Of a DNA stretch of 5,555 nucleotides, positions 1 to 5,555 are shown piece by piece (the stretch's first letter is position 1; each line of letters opens with the position of its first letter). A program made the translations under genes and the position numbers. The DNA lies in NCBI GenBank assembly GCA_025462805.1, contig JAOAPJ010000082.1, positions 1 to 5,555 of the forward strand, given 5' to 3'. The notes under the pieces were generated by a model that was not told the DNA's origin, ran no database searches, and saw nothing but the letters and a program-made list of their open reading frames with translations. This DNA comes from Acidobacteriaceae bacterium. GTDB lineage: Bacteria; Acidobacteriota; Terriglobia; Terriglobales; Acidobacteriaceae.

Positions 1-923
1 CCGATCTGCTGCTGGCCTTCGGTATGCGGTTTGACGATCGCGTGACCGGCAATCTCGCACAGTACGCTCCGCATGCGAAGAAGATCCACATCGAGATCGA
101 TCCGTCGGAGATCAACAAGAACGTCAGAGCGGACGTCGCGCTGATCGGCGATCTGCGCGGCGTGCTGGAGACGCTGCTGCCGCTGCTGCCGAAGCGCACC
201 GACAGCGGCTGGCTGCGCGCGATCAACAGTTCCAAGGGTACGGCGGCGGTGCGGGACATCATCAACCTTCCCGATAACGGCCACCTGTACGCCGCGCACG
301 TGATCCACGACATCTGGCGCGAGGCGCAAGCGGCCGGCCGCGAACATGACACTATCATCGTTACGGATGTGGGCCAGCACCAGATGTGGGAGGCGCAGTA
401 CTTCAAGCATGAGACGCCGCGGTCGCTGGTCACCTCGGGTGGCCTGGGCACCATGGGTTTCGCGCTGCCCGCCGCGATTGGCGCAAAGACCGCCTGCCCA
501 CAGAAGGACGTCTGGGTGATCGCCGGAGATGGTGGCTTCCAGATGACGGCGGCCGAGCTCTCGACTATCGTGCAGGAGAAGCTCGCGATCAATATCGCCA
601 TCATCAACAATGGCTTCCTGGGCATGGTGCGGCAGTGGCAGGAGACCTTCTACGAGAAGAACTACTCCGCGTCGCCGATCCTTTCTCCCGACTTCGTGAA
701 GCTGGCTGGGGCACACGGCATCGATGGCGCGCATGTGTCCACGCGCAAGGACGTGACCCCGACAGTCACCAGGGCACGCACCTCCGGACGGCCGTTCCTG
801 ATCAATTTCCAGGTGGAGAAGGAAGACGGCGTGTACCCGATGATCGCGCCGGGCGCGGCACTCCACGAGATGGTGCACCGCCCCGAGCGTGATCCGCTGC
901 TCGAGACTGCGGAGGACGAGTAG
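1..923 (+). CDS. ilvB: Acetolactate synthase large (catalytic) subunit, 3' part only
   Basis: Catalytic subunit of acetohydroxyacid synthase. It condenses two pyruvates to 2-acetolactate, or pyruvate with 2-oxobutyrate, in the cytosol: the first common step of branched-chain amino acid synthesis. The gene enters from the left edge already in frame (first whole codon at base 3), and the ATG at 24 is internal. About 306 residues are present of a family length near 560-600. The N-terminal domain with the catalytic glutamate is therefore missing. Visible are the end of the middle domain (RFDDRVTGN, then [13 protein letters not shown]) and the C-terminal thiamine-diphosphate domain. That domain has [27 protein letters not shown], and the cofactor/metal motif from GDGG (bases 525-536) to INN (603-611), then GMVRQWQ. 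The motif order and wording are typical of biosynthetic AHAS rather than other ThDP enzymes such as pyruvate oxidase. The neighbouring ilvN and ilvC support the call. The stop TAG directly abuts the ilvN start. Confidence 0.97.
   Translation, partial: DLLLAFGMRFDDRVTGNLAQYAPHAKKIHIEIDPSEINKNVRADVALIGDLRGVLETLLPLLPKRTDSGWLRAINSSKGTAAVRDIINLPDNGHLYAAHVIHDIWREAQAAGREHDTIIVTDVGQHQMWEAQYFKHETPRSLVTSGGLGTMGFALPAAIGAKTACPQKDVWVIAGDGGFQMTAAELSTIVQEKLAINIAIINNGFLGMVRQWQETFYEKNYSASPILSPDFVKLAGAHGIDGAHVSTRKDVTPTVTRARTSGRPFLINFQVEKEDGVYPMIAPGAALHEMVHRPERDPLLETAEDE
911..916 (+). promoter_or_regulatory. Ribosome binding site of ilvN inside the ilvB 3' end
   Basis: GGAGGA lies 7 bases before the ilvN ATG at 924, wholly within the last codons of ilvB. 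The ilvB TAG (921-923) is followed at once by ATG. This arrangement fits translational coupling, which would keep the two enzyme subunits in proportion. The coupling is inferred from spacing only. Confidence 0.75.
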
Positions 924-1556
924 ATGCTGCACACCTTCGTAGCACTGGTGGAAGACAAGCCCGGCGTCCTGACGCGGGTGGCTTCCCTCTTCCGCCGGCT
1001 GAACATCAATATCGTCTCGCTTACGGTCGGTGAATCGGAGCGGCCGGACACGTCACGCATGACCATCGTCTGCGAGGCGCACGACCAGGCCGCGCACCGC
1101 ATCCGTGCCTCGCTCTACAAGCTGGAGACGACTGTCCATGTCGACGAAGTCGACCGCGCGGCTGCTGTCGTGCGCGAACTATGCCTGGTGAAGATCGCCG
1201 TCGGTCCTGACTCGCCGAATGGGCCGCATTCCCGGTCGCAGATCTTCGAGCTTGCGAATGTGTTCAAGGCCCGCGTCGTGGACCTTGCGCCCGAGTCGAT
1301 CATGCTCGAGATGACCGGCAGCTCCTCGAAGGTCGAAGGACTGGTGCAGGTGATCACCGAATCCGGCTACACCATCCTCGAGATCTCCCGCACTGGCCGC
1401 ATGGCTATGCGGCGCGGTCACCACACCAGCCGCGTGCTTTCCGCGCTCGGCAGCAAACCAAGCAACGGCACGCACGGTCCGGATTACAGTAGGAAGCCGG
1501 AGCTGGACGAGATCCTCCCCAACGAATTCGACAACGTGCACGAGGAAGAGATCTAG
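924..1556 (+). CDS. ilvN: Acetolactate synthase small (regulatory) subunit
   Basis: Regulatory subunit of acetohydroxyacid synthase. In this family it activates the large subunit and usually mediates valine feedback inhibition. Residues about 2-75 form an ACT domain (FVALVEDKPGVLTRVASLF, then NINIVSLTVG, then SRMTIV). Residues about 84-165 form the small-subunit C-terminal domain (RELCLVKI, then QIFELANVFKARVVDLAPES, then TGSSSKVEGL, then ISRTGRMAM). Aligned by eye to E. coli IlvH, Gly14 and Asn29 of the valine site are kept, while position 11 is Asp instead of Asn. Whether valine inhibits cannot be settled from this. At 210 residues it is longer than E. coli IlvH (163). The surplus is a tail from about residue 169, ending in a strongly acidic stretch (8 Asp/Glu in residues 193-210). 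The ATG start is supported by GGAGGA 7 bases upstream and alignment from residue 1. The symbol could equally be ilvH. Confidence 0.96.
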   Translation: MLHTFVALVEDKPGVLTRVASLFRRLNINIVSLTVGESERPDTSRMTIVCEAHDQAAHRIRASLYKLETTVHVDEVDRAAAVVRELCLVKIAVGPDSPNGPHSRSQIFELANVFKARVVDLAPESIMLEMTGSSSKVEGLVQVITESGYTILEISRTGRMAMRRGHHTSRVLSALGSKPSNGTHGPDYSRKPELDEILPNEFDNVHEEEI

Positions 1557-1626
1557 CTGTGCCTCACCTCTGCACCCAATGCAACACAAACCGCAGCGTA
1601 TCCATTCTCGACCGGCACGACCTGCT

Positions 1627-1658
1627 GCTGACTCGCTGACTTGCTGAGCCGCTGACTC
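1627..1658 (+). repeat. Four imperfect 8-bp tandem repeats upstream of ilvC
   Basis: Four consecutive 8-mers stand between ilvN and ilvC: GCTGACTC (1627), GCTGACTT (1635), GCTGAGCC (1643) and GCTGACTC (1651), with GCT starting a fifth. The array ends 13 bases before the ilvC ribosome binding site. The first and last units are identical. The array does not form an obvious strong hairpin. It could be a slippage-derived repeat or a run of protein-binding half-sites; the sequence does not decide. Confidence 0.65.
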
Positions 1659-1682
1659 GCTTTCCATACATAAGGAGCAAAC

Positions 1683-2726
1683 ATGCCCAAGGTATTTCAC
1701 GATCAGGACGCCGACCTCTCGCTCATCCAGGCCAAGAAGGTTGCGGTGATCGGCTACGGCTCGCAGGGCCACGCCCACTCACTCAACCTGAAGGACTCCG
1801 GTGTCGATGTGCGCGTAGGTCTCGCCGCCAATAGCCGCTCCCGCGCGAAGGCGGAGAAGGCGGGCCTCACCGTGCTCAGCGTCGCCGATGCCGCGGCCTG
1901 GGCAGACGTCATCATGATTCTGGTGCCGGACCAGACGCAGGCGCAGGTCTATACCAAGGACATTGCTCAGCACCTGACCAAAGGCAAACTGCTGCTCTTC
2001 GCACACGGCTTCAACATCCATTTCGGCTTTATCAAGCCGCCGGCGGATATCGATGTCGCGCTGGTTGCGCCCAAGGCGCCGGGCCATCGCGTGCGCGAGA
2101 TCTTCACTGAGGGCGGCGGGGTCCCGGGCCTGATCGCGATCCATCAGGATGCGAGCGGCACGGCACAGCCGCTGGCACTCTCCTACGCGCGCGGCATCGG
2201 TTGCACCCGGGCCGGCGTGTACGAGACCTCCTTCAAGGAAGAGACCGAGACGGATCTCTTTGGCGAGCAGGCAGTGCTCTGCGGCGGCACGGCGGCTCTG
2301 GTCAAGGCGGGCTTTGACACATTGGTGGAGGCAGGCTACGCGCCGGAGATGGCCTACTTCGAGTGCATGCATGAGCTGAAGCTGATCGTGGACCTGATGT
2401 ACCGCGGCGGTCTCAACTACATGCGCTACTCGATCTCCGACACGGCGGAGTTCGGCGACTACACGGCGGGGCCGCGCATCGTCACCGACCAGACGCGCGC
2501 CGAGATGAAGAAGCTGCTGGCGGAGATCCAGGATGGCTCCTTCGCTCGCAGGTTTATGGAAGAGAATCGCAGTGGGCGGCACCAGTTTGAGAAGTACCGT
2601 ACAGCCGAGCGGTCCCATCCGATCGAGCAGGTGGGCGCCAAGCTACGGGCGGCCATGCCCTTCCTGGATCCTGTGACGGCGGAGTCCCAATCGCCGGTGG
2701 CGCCAGAGCCGGTCGCGAAGAGCTAG
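1683..2726 (+). CDS. ilvC: Ketol-acid reductoisomerase (NAD(P)H-dependent), class I
   Basis: Converts 2-acetolactate to 2,3-dihydroxyisovalerate, and 2-aceto-2-hydroxybutyrate to the isoleucine precursor, by Mg2+-dependent alkyl migration and nicotinamide reduction. It uses the product of the adjacent ilvBN enzyme. Residues about 1-182 are the Rossmann domain, with G24-Y-G-S-Q-G29. Catalytic or substrate residues visible by family alignment are His108, Lys131, Asp191, Glu195, Glu227, Glu231 and Ser252. The C-terminal helical domain occurs once, so this is the short class I form (347 residues, family about 330-345). The cofactor-specificity loop reads GLAANSRSR (46-54). It keeps Ser51 and Ser53, which in relatives contact the NADPH 2'-phosphate, but has Ala48 where Arg is common. 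NADPH preference is therefore likely but not certain. The last 18 or so residues (Pro/Ala/Val-rich) are an unconserved tail. AAGGAG at 1672-1677, 5 bases before the ATG, supports the start. The 126-base gap after ilvN has no convincing promoter. Confidence 0.97.
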   Translation: MPKVFHDQDADLSLIQAKKVAVIGYGSQGHAHSLNLKDSGVDVRVGLAANSRSRAKAEKAGLTVLSVADAAAWADVIMILVPDQTQAQVYTKDIAQHLTKGKLLLFAHGFNIHFGFIKPPADIDVALVAPKAPGHRVREIFTEGGGVPGLIAIHQDASGTAQPLALSYARGIGCTRAGVYETSFKEETETDLFGEQAVLCGGTAALVKAGFDTLVEAGYAPEMAYFECMHELKLIVDLMYRGGLNYMRYSISDTAEFGDYTAGPRIVTDQTRAEMKKLLAEIQDGSFARRFMEENRSGRHQFEKYRTAERSHPIEQVGAKLRAAMPFLDPVTAESQSPVAPEPVAKS

Positions 2727-2742
2727 TCCGCGGCTATACGAG

Positions 2743-2775
2743 ACAAAGGGGATGGCCGGAGACGGCCGCCCTTGT
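2743..2775 (+). terminator. Possible terminator hairpin after ilvC
   Basis: Starting 17 bases after the ilvC stop, ACAA (2743-2746) plus GGG (2748-2750) pair with CCC (2769-2771) plus TTGT (2772-2775), with one bulged A. Inside, GGCCG (2754-2758) pairs with CGGCC (2763-2767) around a GAGA loop of the stable GNRA type. The 3' side continues TTCTC, not a true U-run, so it may be a weak intrinsic terminator or a 3'-end stabilising hairpin. An alternative pairing of GCCGCC (2765-2770) with GGCGGC (2788-2793) would break it. It plausibly ends the ilv operon. Confidence 0.4.
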
Positions 2776-2840
2776 TCTCACAGCAACGGCGGCTTCAAGT
2801 GGGCCCGCTTCCTACCCTGCATCGGCCGCTCCCATCGGCA

Positions 2841-2867
2841 GCATCCCCCATGCGCAGGGGGAGATGC
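2841..2867. other. Second hairpin in the ilvC-kinase gap
   Basis: GCATC (2841-2845) pairs with GATGC (2863-2867), and CCCC (2846-2849) pairs with GGGG (2858-2861), with A2862 bulged. The loop contains the self-complementary TGCGCA. No T-run follows on either strand, so it is not a standard intrinsic terminator. Its role is unknown. The rest of the 283-base gap (2727-3009) shows no credible gene and no strong promoter, only a weak TACCAT at 2984-2989 that might be a -10 element for the kinase. Confidence 0.35.
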
Positions 2868-3009
2868 GGGTGCGTCATTGATGGTTGGGATCGGCTTGGC
2901 CAGTAACAAGATTAGGGGGTTTTTCTGCCAGGCCGCTTTACAAAGCCACACACACTTCATGCTTCGTCTACACCCCGGTGGGCTACCATAGTGTGCTAGG
3001 AGCCGTCCG

Positions 3010-4455
3010 ATGAGCGAGAGCGTGATCGACCAGCCGGTGACTACATCGAGTGATCGCATCGCAGTGCTCACTGAAGCACTGCGCAACGTGGCGCCGCTCC
3101 ATGGAATGACGGCGGAAGAGTATCGGTGGCTGGCCATCAACGGCGAAGAGCGCATGGTGGACGCGAACACCGCGCTATTCCAGCAGGGCGAGCCTGCCTG
3201 CCGCATGTCGATCATCCTGAAGGGTGAGATCCAGGTGCAGCGTGACCGCAGCAGCGGAGCGCCAGTACTGTTCATCGGGCGAGCGGGACAGATTACGGGA
3301 CTGCTGCCCTTTTCCCGCATGCAGACCTATGGTGGTCATGGCGTGACCAGCGCCCCCACCTGGGCAGTCGAGTATGACAAATCCATCTTCCCGCGGATGC
3401 TGGCGGAGGTTCCCTCCATGACGCAGCGCGTCGTGAGCATCCTGCTTGACCGCTCGCGCGAAGTCACCCGCATCGAGCAGCAATCCGAGAAGTTGAATGC
3501 GCTGGGCAAGCTTGCCGCCAATCTCGCGCACGAGCTCAACAACCCCGCCTCCGCTGCGCAGCGCGCTGCCTCCGGCATGCTGAAGGAGCTGGAGATCTTC
3601 GGGCGCGAGCGCTTCCGCCTGGGCGCCCTCTGCTTCGCACCGGAGCACGTGGAGGCGCTCCGCGCGTGGGATAGGTACATCCACCGCAGCCTGGATGGCA
3701 AGCCGACCCTGACACCCTCCGAGGTCGCCCTGCGGGAAGAGGCACTGCAACGCTGGCTGGAGGAGCACCAGATCCCCAGCGGTGCGCACATGGGAGCCGA
3801 GTTCGCGGAAGCCGGCATTCTGCCCGAGCATCTCGATGCATTGCCCCCATTCCTGACACCCGAGAGCACCACATTACTGCTCTCGCAGCACGCGTCCACG
3901 CTGCGCGCGGAGCGCATGGCCGAGGCGATGCTGGACTCGACGGCGCGCATCTTCGACCTCATCACGGCGATCAAGGACTATTCCTACATGGACCAGGCGC
4001 CGATCCAGGAAGTGGACGTGCCGCAGAGCCTGGAGAACACGCTGGCTATGCTGCAGTCCCGGCTGCAACATGTGGAGATGGTGCGCGAGTATGAGCCGAA
4101 CCTGCCCATCATCTCTGCATACGGCAGCGAGTTGAACCAGGTGTGGACCGTACTGCTGGAGAACGCGCTTGAGGCGATCAAGGGACGCGGCCGTATCCGA
4201 CTGGGCGTGCGTCGTGCCTCCGAAGTGCTCATGATTGAGGTAGAAGACGACGGGCCCGGCATACCGAAGGAGATGCAGGCCCGCGTCTTCGAGCCGTTCT
4301 TCACGACCAAGGCGCCCGGACATGGGCTGGGCCTGGGGCTCGATACGGCGCAGCGGATAGTCCGCCTGCACCGCGGATCGCTGAGCGTACAGAGTGAACC
4401 GGGCAAGACGTGCTTCCAGGTGATCCTGCCACTGCAGCAGACCGGCGCATACTAA
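3010..4455 (+). CDS. Soluble sensor histidine kinase with N-terminal cyclic-nucleotide-binding-like domain
   Basis: A 481-residue cytosolic kinase with no membrane segment or signal peptide. Residues about 20-150 have a CRP-like cyclic-nucleotide-binding fold (ALFQQGEPACRMSIILKGEI at 55-74). The usual phosphate-binding cassette (Gly-Glu then Arg-Ser/Thr-Ala) is not seen in GQITGLLPFSRMQTYGGHG and what follows (from 93), so cAMP binding is doubtful. Residues about 150-190 are a signalling helix and the H-box, with His174 in AHELNNP the presumed phosphorylation site. A second dimerisation helix appears at about 300-330 (ARIFDLITAIKDYSYMDQ), after a charged, probably helical insertion of about 110 residues. 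The ATPase domain follows: N-box Asn385 (LLENALEAI), G1 box DDGPGIP (413-419), F-box FEPFF (427-431) and G2 box GHGLGLGL (437-444). All catalytic boxes look intact, so it should be active. AGGAG at 2998-3002, 7 bases before ATG, supports the start. No response regulator lies in the window, so its partner and stimulus are unknown. Confidence 0.93.
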   Translation: MSESVIDQPVTTSSDRIAVLTEALRNVAPLHGMTAEEYRWLAINGEERMVDANTALFQQGEPACRMSIILKGEIQVQRDRSSGAPVLFIGRAGQITGLLPFSRMQTYGGHGVTSAPTWAVEYDKSIFPRMLAEVPSMTQRVVSILLDRSREVTRIEQQSEKLNALGKLAANLAHELNNPASAAQRAASGMLKELEIFGRERFRLGALCFAPEHVEALRAWDRYIHRSLDGKPTLTPSEVALREEALQRWLEEHQIPSGAHMGAEFAEAGILPEHLDALPPFLTPESTTLLLSQHASTLRAERMAEAMLDSTARIFDLITAIKDYSYMDQAPIQEVDVPQSLENTLAMLQSRLQHVEMVREYEPNLPIISAYGSELNQVWTVLLENALEAIKGRGRIRLGVRRASEVLMIEVEDDGPGIPKEMQARVFEPFFTTKAPGHGLGLGLDTAQRIVRLHRGSLSVQSEPGKTCFQVILPLQQTGAY

Positions 4456-4479
4456 GCGAGTTGGCTCGCGGATGCCGGT
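4441..4479 (+). terminator. Two-tier hairpin over the kinase stop codon
   Basis: GCGAG (4456-4460) pairs with CTCGC (4465-4469) around TTGG, directly after the TAA stop. An outer stem joins ACCGGC (4441-4446) to GCCGGT (4474-4479), enclosing the stop. There is no T-run downstream, so intrinsic termination is uncertain. It may instead protect the mRNA 3' end or assist Rho-type termination. Confidence 0.35.
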
Positions 4480-4540
4480 TGAGGCACGAGCGAGGGACGG
4501 TCTTCCATCTTCAGGAGGAGTGCTGAGGTGTCGCCTGCGC

Positions 4541-4569
4541 TTGACGTCGCTGCCGCTCTCCCTTAGCCT
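4541..4569 (+). promoter_or_regulatory. Candidate sigma-70-like promoter for the lyase gene
   Basis: TTGACG (4541-4546) and TAGCCT (4564-4569) are separated by exactly 17 bases. The -35 matches the consensus at five of six positions; the -10 keeps only T, A and the final T. Transcription would begin near 4576, giving a leader of about 200 bases that contains both hairpins described downstream. The weak -10 makes this tentative. Confidence 0.3.
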
Positions 4570-4619
4570 CAAGAGCATGATCTACCCCTCTGGCGGACGA
4601 ATGCCTATGGCCATGCGCA

Positions 4620-4687
4620 CCCTAGCCGGTGTGCAGTCTGCGCCTGGATTCTGAAGCCAGCTCCGCGCGCGAACGAACCGGCTAGGG
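4620..4687 (+). promoter_or_regulatory. Long stem-loop in the lyase leader, candidate cis-regulatory RNA
   Basis: CCCTAGCCGGT (4620-4630) and ACCGGCTAGGG (4677-4687) are perfect 11-base reverse complements enclosing 46 bases. Within the loop, GCGC (4640-4643) plus CTGG (4644-4647) can pair with CCAG (4657-4660) and, after a CTCC bulge, GCGC (4665-4668), giving a second coaxial helix. GTGCA (4631-4635) also matches TGCAC at 4691-4695 and 4735-4739, which could allow a tertiary or alternative pairing. Structure is seen in sequence; a regulatory role is inference. It does not match a riboswitch consensus I can recall. Confidence 0.4.
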
Positions 4688-4753
4688 ACATGCACTGCCC
4701 CGTTCTTCCCTGACTCGCGCATTGGAGGCTGTCTTGCACATTGTTATCGCCGC

Positions 4754-4773
4754 CCTCGGCTCGCCGGAGGTGA
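4754..4773 (+). promoter_or_regulatory. Ribosome binding site fixing the TTG start, within a small hairpin
   Basis: GGAGGTGA (4766-4773) is an 8-base match to the 16S anti-Shine-Dalgarno sequence. Its GGAGG core ends 6 bases before the TTG at 4777. An in-frame TGA at 4771-4773 excludes any earlier start, so this site decides it. The core can be covered: CCTC (4754-4757) with GAGG (4767-4770) and GG (4758-4759) with CC (4764-4765) around loop CTCG, with G4766 bulged. Such pairing would lower translation unless opened. Confidence 0.8.
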
Positions 4774-4776
4774 CCC

Positions 4777-5555
4777 TTGAAGTTTGAAACGCTTCTCTTG
4801 AGCTTTGATCCGGCTCCAGGCGACCGCTGTCGCCCAGCGAATACCCCGATCTACCAGACGGCTACCTTCCGGCAGGACTCGGCGACCTCCTTCGGTGACT
4901 TCGACTACACACGCAGCGGGAACCCCACGCGCGCAGTGCTCGAGACGCAGCTGGCGCTTCTTGAGTCCGGGACGCGCGCCTTTTGCTTTGGAACGGGGCT
5001 AGCCGCCATCACTGCGGTGACGCGTCTGCTCAAGCCGGGCGAAGAGATCCTGGCCTGCGACGATCTATACGGTGGGACCTATCGGCTTTTCTCGCGCATC
5101 CTGGCCAACCGTGGCATCACGGTCAAATACGTCGACTTCACCGATGAGCAGGCTCTCACGGCCGCGCTCACTCCGGCAGTGAAGCTGGTCTACCTCGAGT
5201 CACCGACGAACCCGCTGCTTCAGATCCTGGATCTCGAGCGTATTGCCAGGGTTGCCCATGAACATGGTGCGCGCGTCTGCGTGGACAACAGCACGATGTC
5301 GCCGTACCTGCAGCGGCCGCTTGAGCTCGGCTGCGATATCGTGATCCACTCGGCGACCAAATTCCTTTGCGGCCACAGTGATGTCATGGCCGGGGCCGTC
5401 GTCGTGAAGGAGACATCGCTCGGCGAAGATCTATACCTGATCCAGAATGGCGAGGGTGGCGGGCTTTCTCCGTTCGACAGCTTCCTCGTGCTGCGCGGGA
5501 TGAAGACACTGGCGCTGCGACAGAATGCGCAACAGGCGAATGCCGTCGCTCTGGC
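4777..5555 (+). CDS. metC: Cystathionine beta-lyase, plant/plastid-like type (3' end beyond window)
   Basis: PLP-dependent transsulfuration enzyme, predicted to cleave cystathionine to homocysteine, pyruvate and ammonia in methionine synthesis. It starts at TTG with MKFETLLLSFDP, a usual N-terminus for this family. About 259 residues are present of roughly 380-400. Seen in order: PIYQTATF; YTRSGNPTR with Tyr44 and Arg46 (PLP phosphate contacts from the partner subunit); FGTGLAA; DDLYGG (PLP-stacking Tyr); ESPTNP; VDNSTMSP (PLP-pyridine Asp); and the PLP signature HSATKFLCGHSDVMAG with Schiff-base Lys195 (bases 5359-5361); then QNGEGGGLSPFDSFLVLRG. The DNSxMSP and SPFD wording resembles the Arabidopsis plastid lyase from memory, more than typical cystathionine gamma-synthases (DNTFATP). 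Gamma-synthase or gamma-lyase activity remains possible, since substrate choice in this fold is hard to read and the C-terminal part is outside. The reading frame is open with no frameshift. Confidence 0.88.
   Translation, partial: MKFETLLLSFDPAPGDRCRPANTPIYQTATFRQDSATSFGDFDYTRSGNPTRAVLETQLALLESGTRAFCFGTGLAAITAVTRLLKPGEEILACDDLYGGTYRLFSRILANRGITVKYVDFTDEQALTAALTPAVKLVYLESPTNPLLQILDLERIARVAHEHGARVCVDNSTMSPYLQRPLELGCDIVIHSATKFLCGHSDVMAGAVVVKETSLGEDLYLIQNGEGGGLSPFDSFLVLRGMKTLALRQNAQQANAVAL

Larger units (their letters stand above)
4456..4776. other. 321-base intergenic region / leader of the lyase gene
   Basis: This is the longest gap in the window. It holds the kinase-end hairpin, a possible promoter (4541-4569), an 11-bp perfect inverted repeat (4620-4630 with 4677-4687) and a hairpin overlapping the ribosome binding site (4754-4770). 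A 60-codon open frame from ATG 4472 to 4654 lacks a ribosome binding site and has no recognisable domain, so I do not call it. I recognise no known riboswitch class here, though SAM-type leaders are expected candidates ahead of methionine genes. Confidence 0.6.

Noticed and set aside
1627..1658. TGACTC motifs resembling a Gcn4/AP-1 binding site upstream of an amino-acid gene
   Set aside because: The gene content and ribosome binding sites are bacterial, and bacteria have no Gcn4-type bZIP regulator. The match is coincidental to the tandem repeat.
1641..1672. TTGCTG with CATACA as an ilvC promoter
   Set aside because: The match is poor and transcription would begin at the ribosome binding site, leaving almost no leader. 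Read-through from ilvBN is more plausible.
2915..2926. GGGGG followed by TTTTT as a terminator tail
   Set aside because: There is no stable hairpin directly upstream of the T-run; TGGCCA nearby is only a short palindrome, and the possible GGCC pairing spans the T-run itself.
2752..2991. 79-codon open frame after ilvC
   Set aside because: It starts inside the terminator-like hairpin with GGGG directly touching the ATG (no usable spacing), has no recognisable domain, and spans obvious inverted repeats.
3874..4578. Long minus-strand open frame of 234 codons opposite the kinase (and similar long ones opposite ilvC and ilvN)
   Set aside because: These are antisense shadows of GC-rich coding sequence. 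They show no conserved motifs and lie opposite strongly recognised proteins.
4472..4654. 60-codon open frame after the kinase
   Set aside because: It has no ribosome binding site before ATG 4472, begins within the kinase-end hairpin, and ends inside the long stem-loop. Its composition looks like translated non-coding DNA.
4620..4739. SAM-II-like pseudoknot using GTGCA and TGCAC
   Set aside because: For the nearer TGCAC (4691) only 3 bases would have to span an 11-bp helix, which is sterically unlikely. The farther copy is possible but the sequence lacks a SAM-II consensus I can recognise.

Overview
The window looks like ordinary chromosomal DNA from a GC-rich, free-living bacterium. From remembered family resemblance, not a search, I suspect an Acidobacteriota (Terriglobia-like) genome. 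The reasons are the wording of the class I ketol-acid reductoisomerase (an [11 protein letters not shown] stretch where many bacteria have PKGPGH), a plant/plastid-like cystathionine beta-lyase, and a soluble histidine kinase with a CRP-like N-terminus. This placement is inference. I see no transposon, phage, tRNA, rRNA or CRISPR array, and all real genes lie on the + strand.

Layout: (1) 1-923 is the 3' half of ilvB, the catalytic acetolactate synthase subunit. (2) 924-1556 is ilvN, the regulatory subunit, starting on the base after the ilvB stop. (3) 1557-1682 is a gap holding four imperfect 8-bp tandem repeats. (4) 1683-2726 is ilvC. (5) 2727-3009 is a gap with two hairpins, the first a possible terminator. 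(6) 3010-4455 is a cytosolic sensor histidine kinase with a degenerate cyclic-nucleotide-binding fold and a long insertion inside its dimerisation domain. (7) 4456-4776 is a 321-base gap with a hairpin at the kinase stop codon, a weak promoter candidate, an 11-bp perfect inverted repeat and a small hairpin that covers the next gene's ribosome binding site. (8) 4777 to the right edge is a cystathionine beta-lyase gene that starts at TTG and runs off the window.

How the genes work together: IlvB and IlvN form acetohydroxyacid synthase, and IlvC carries out the next step toward valine, leucine and isoleucine. ilvBN, and probably ilvC, form an operon whose promoter lies left of the window. The lyase makes homocysteine for methionine synthesis, so the flanks are both amino-acid biosynthesis. 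The kinase between them has no response regulator in view, and no link to either pathway is visible beyond position.

I did not find a clear undescribed system. The best leads are the structured, possibly regulatory leader upstream of the lyase and the non-canonical ligand pocket of the histidine kinase.
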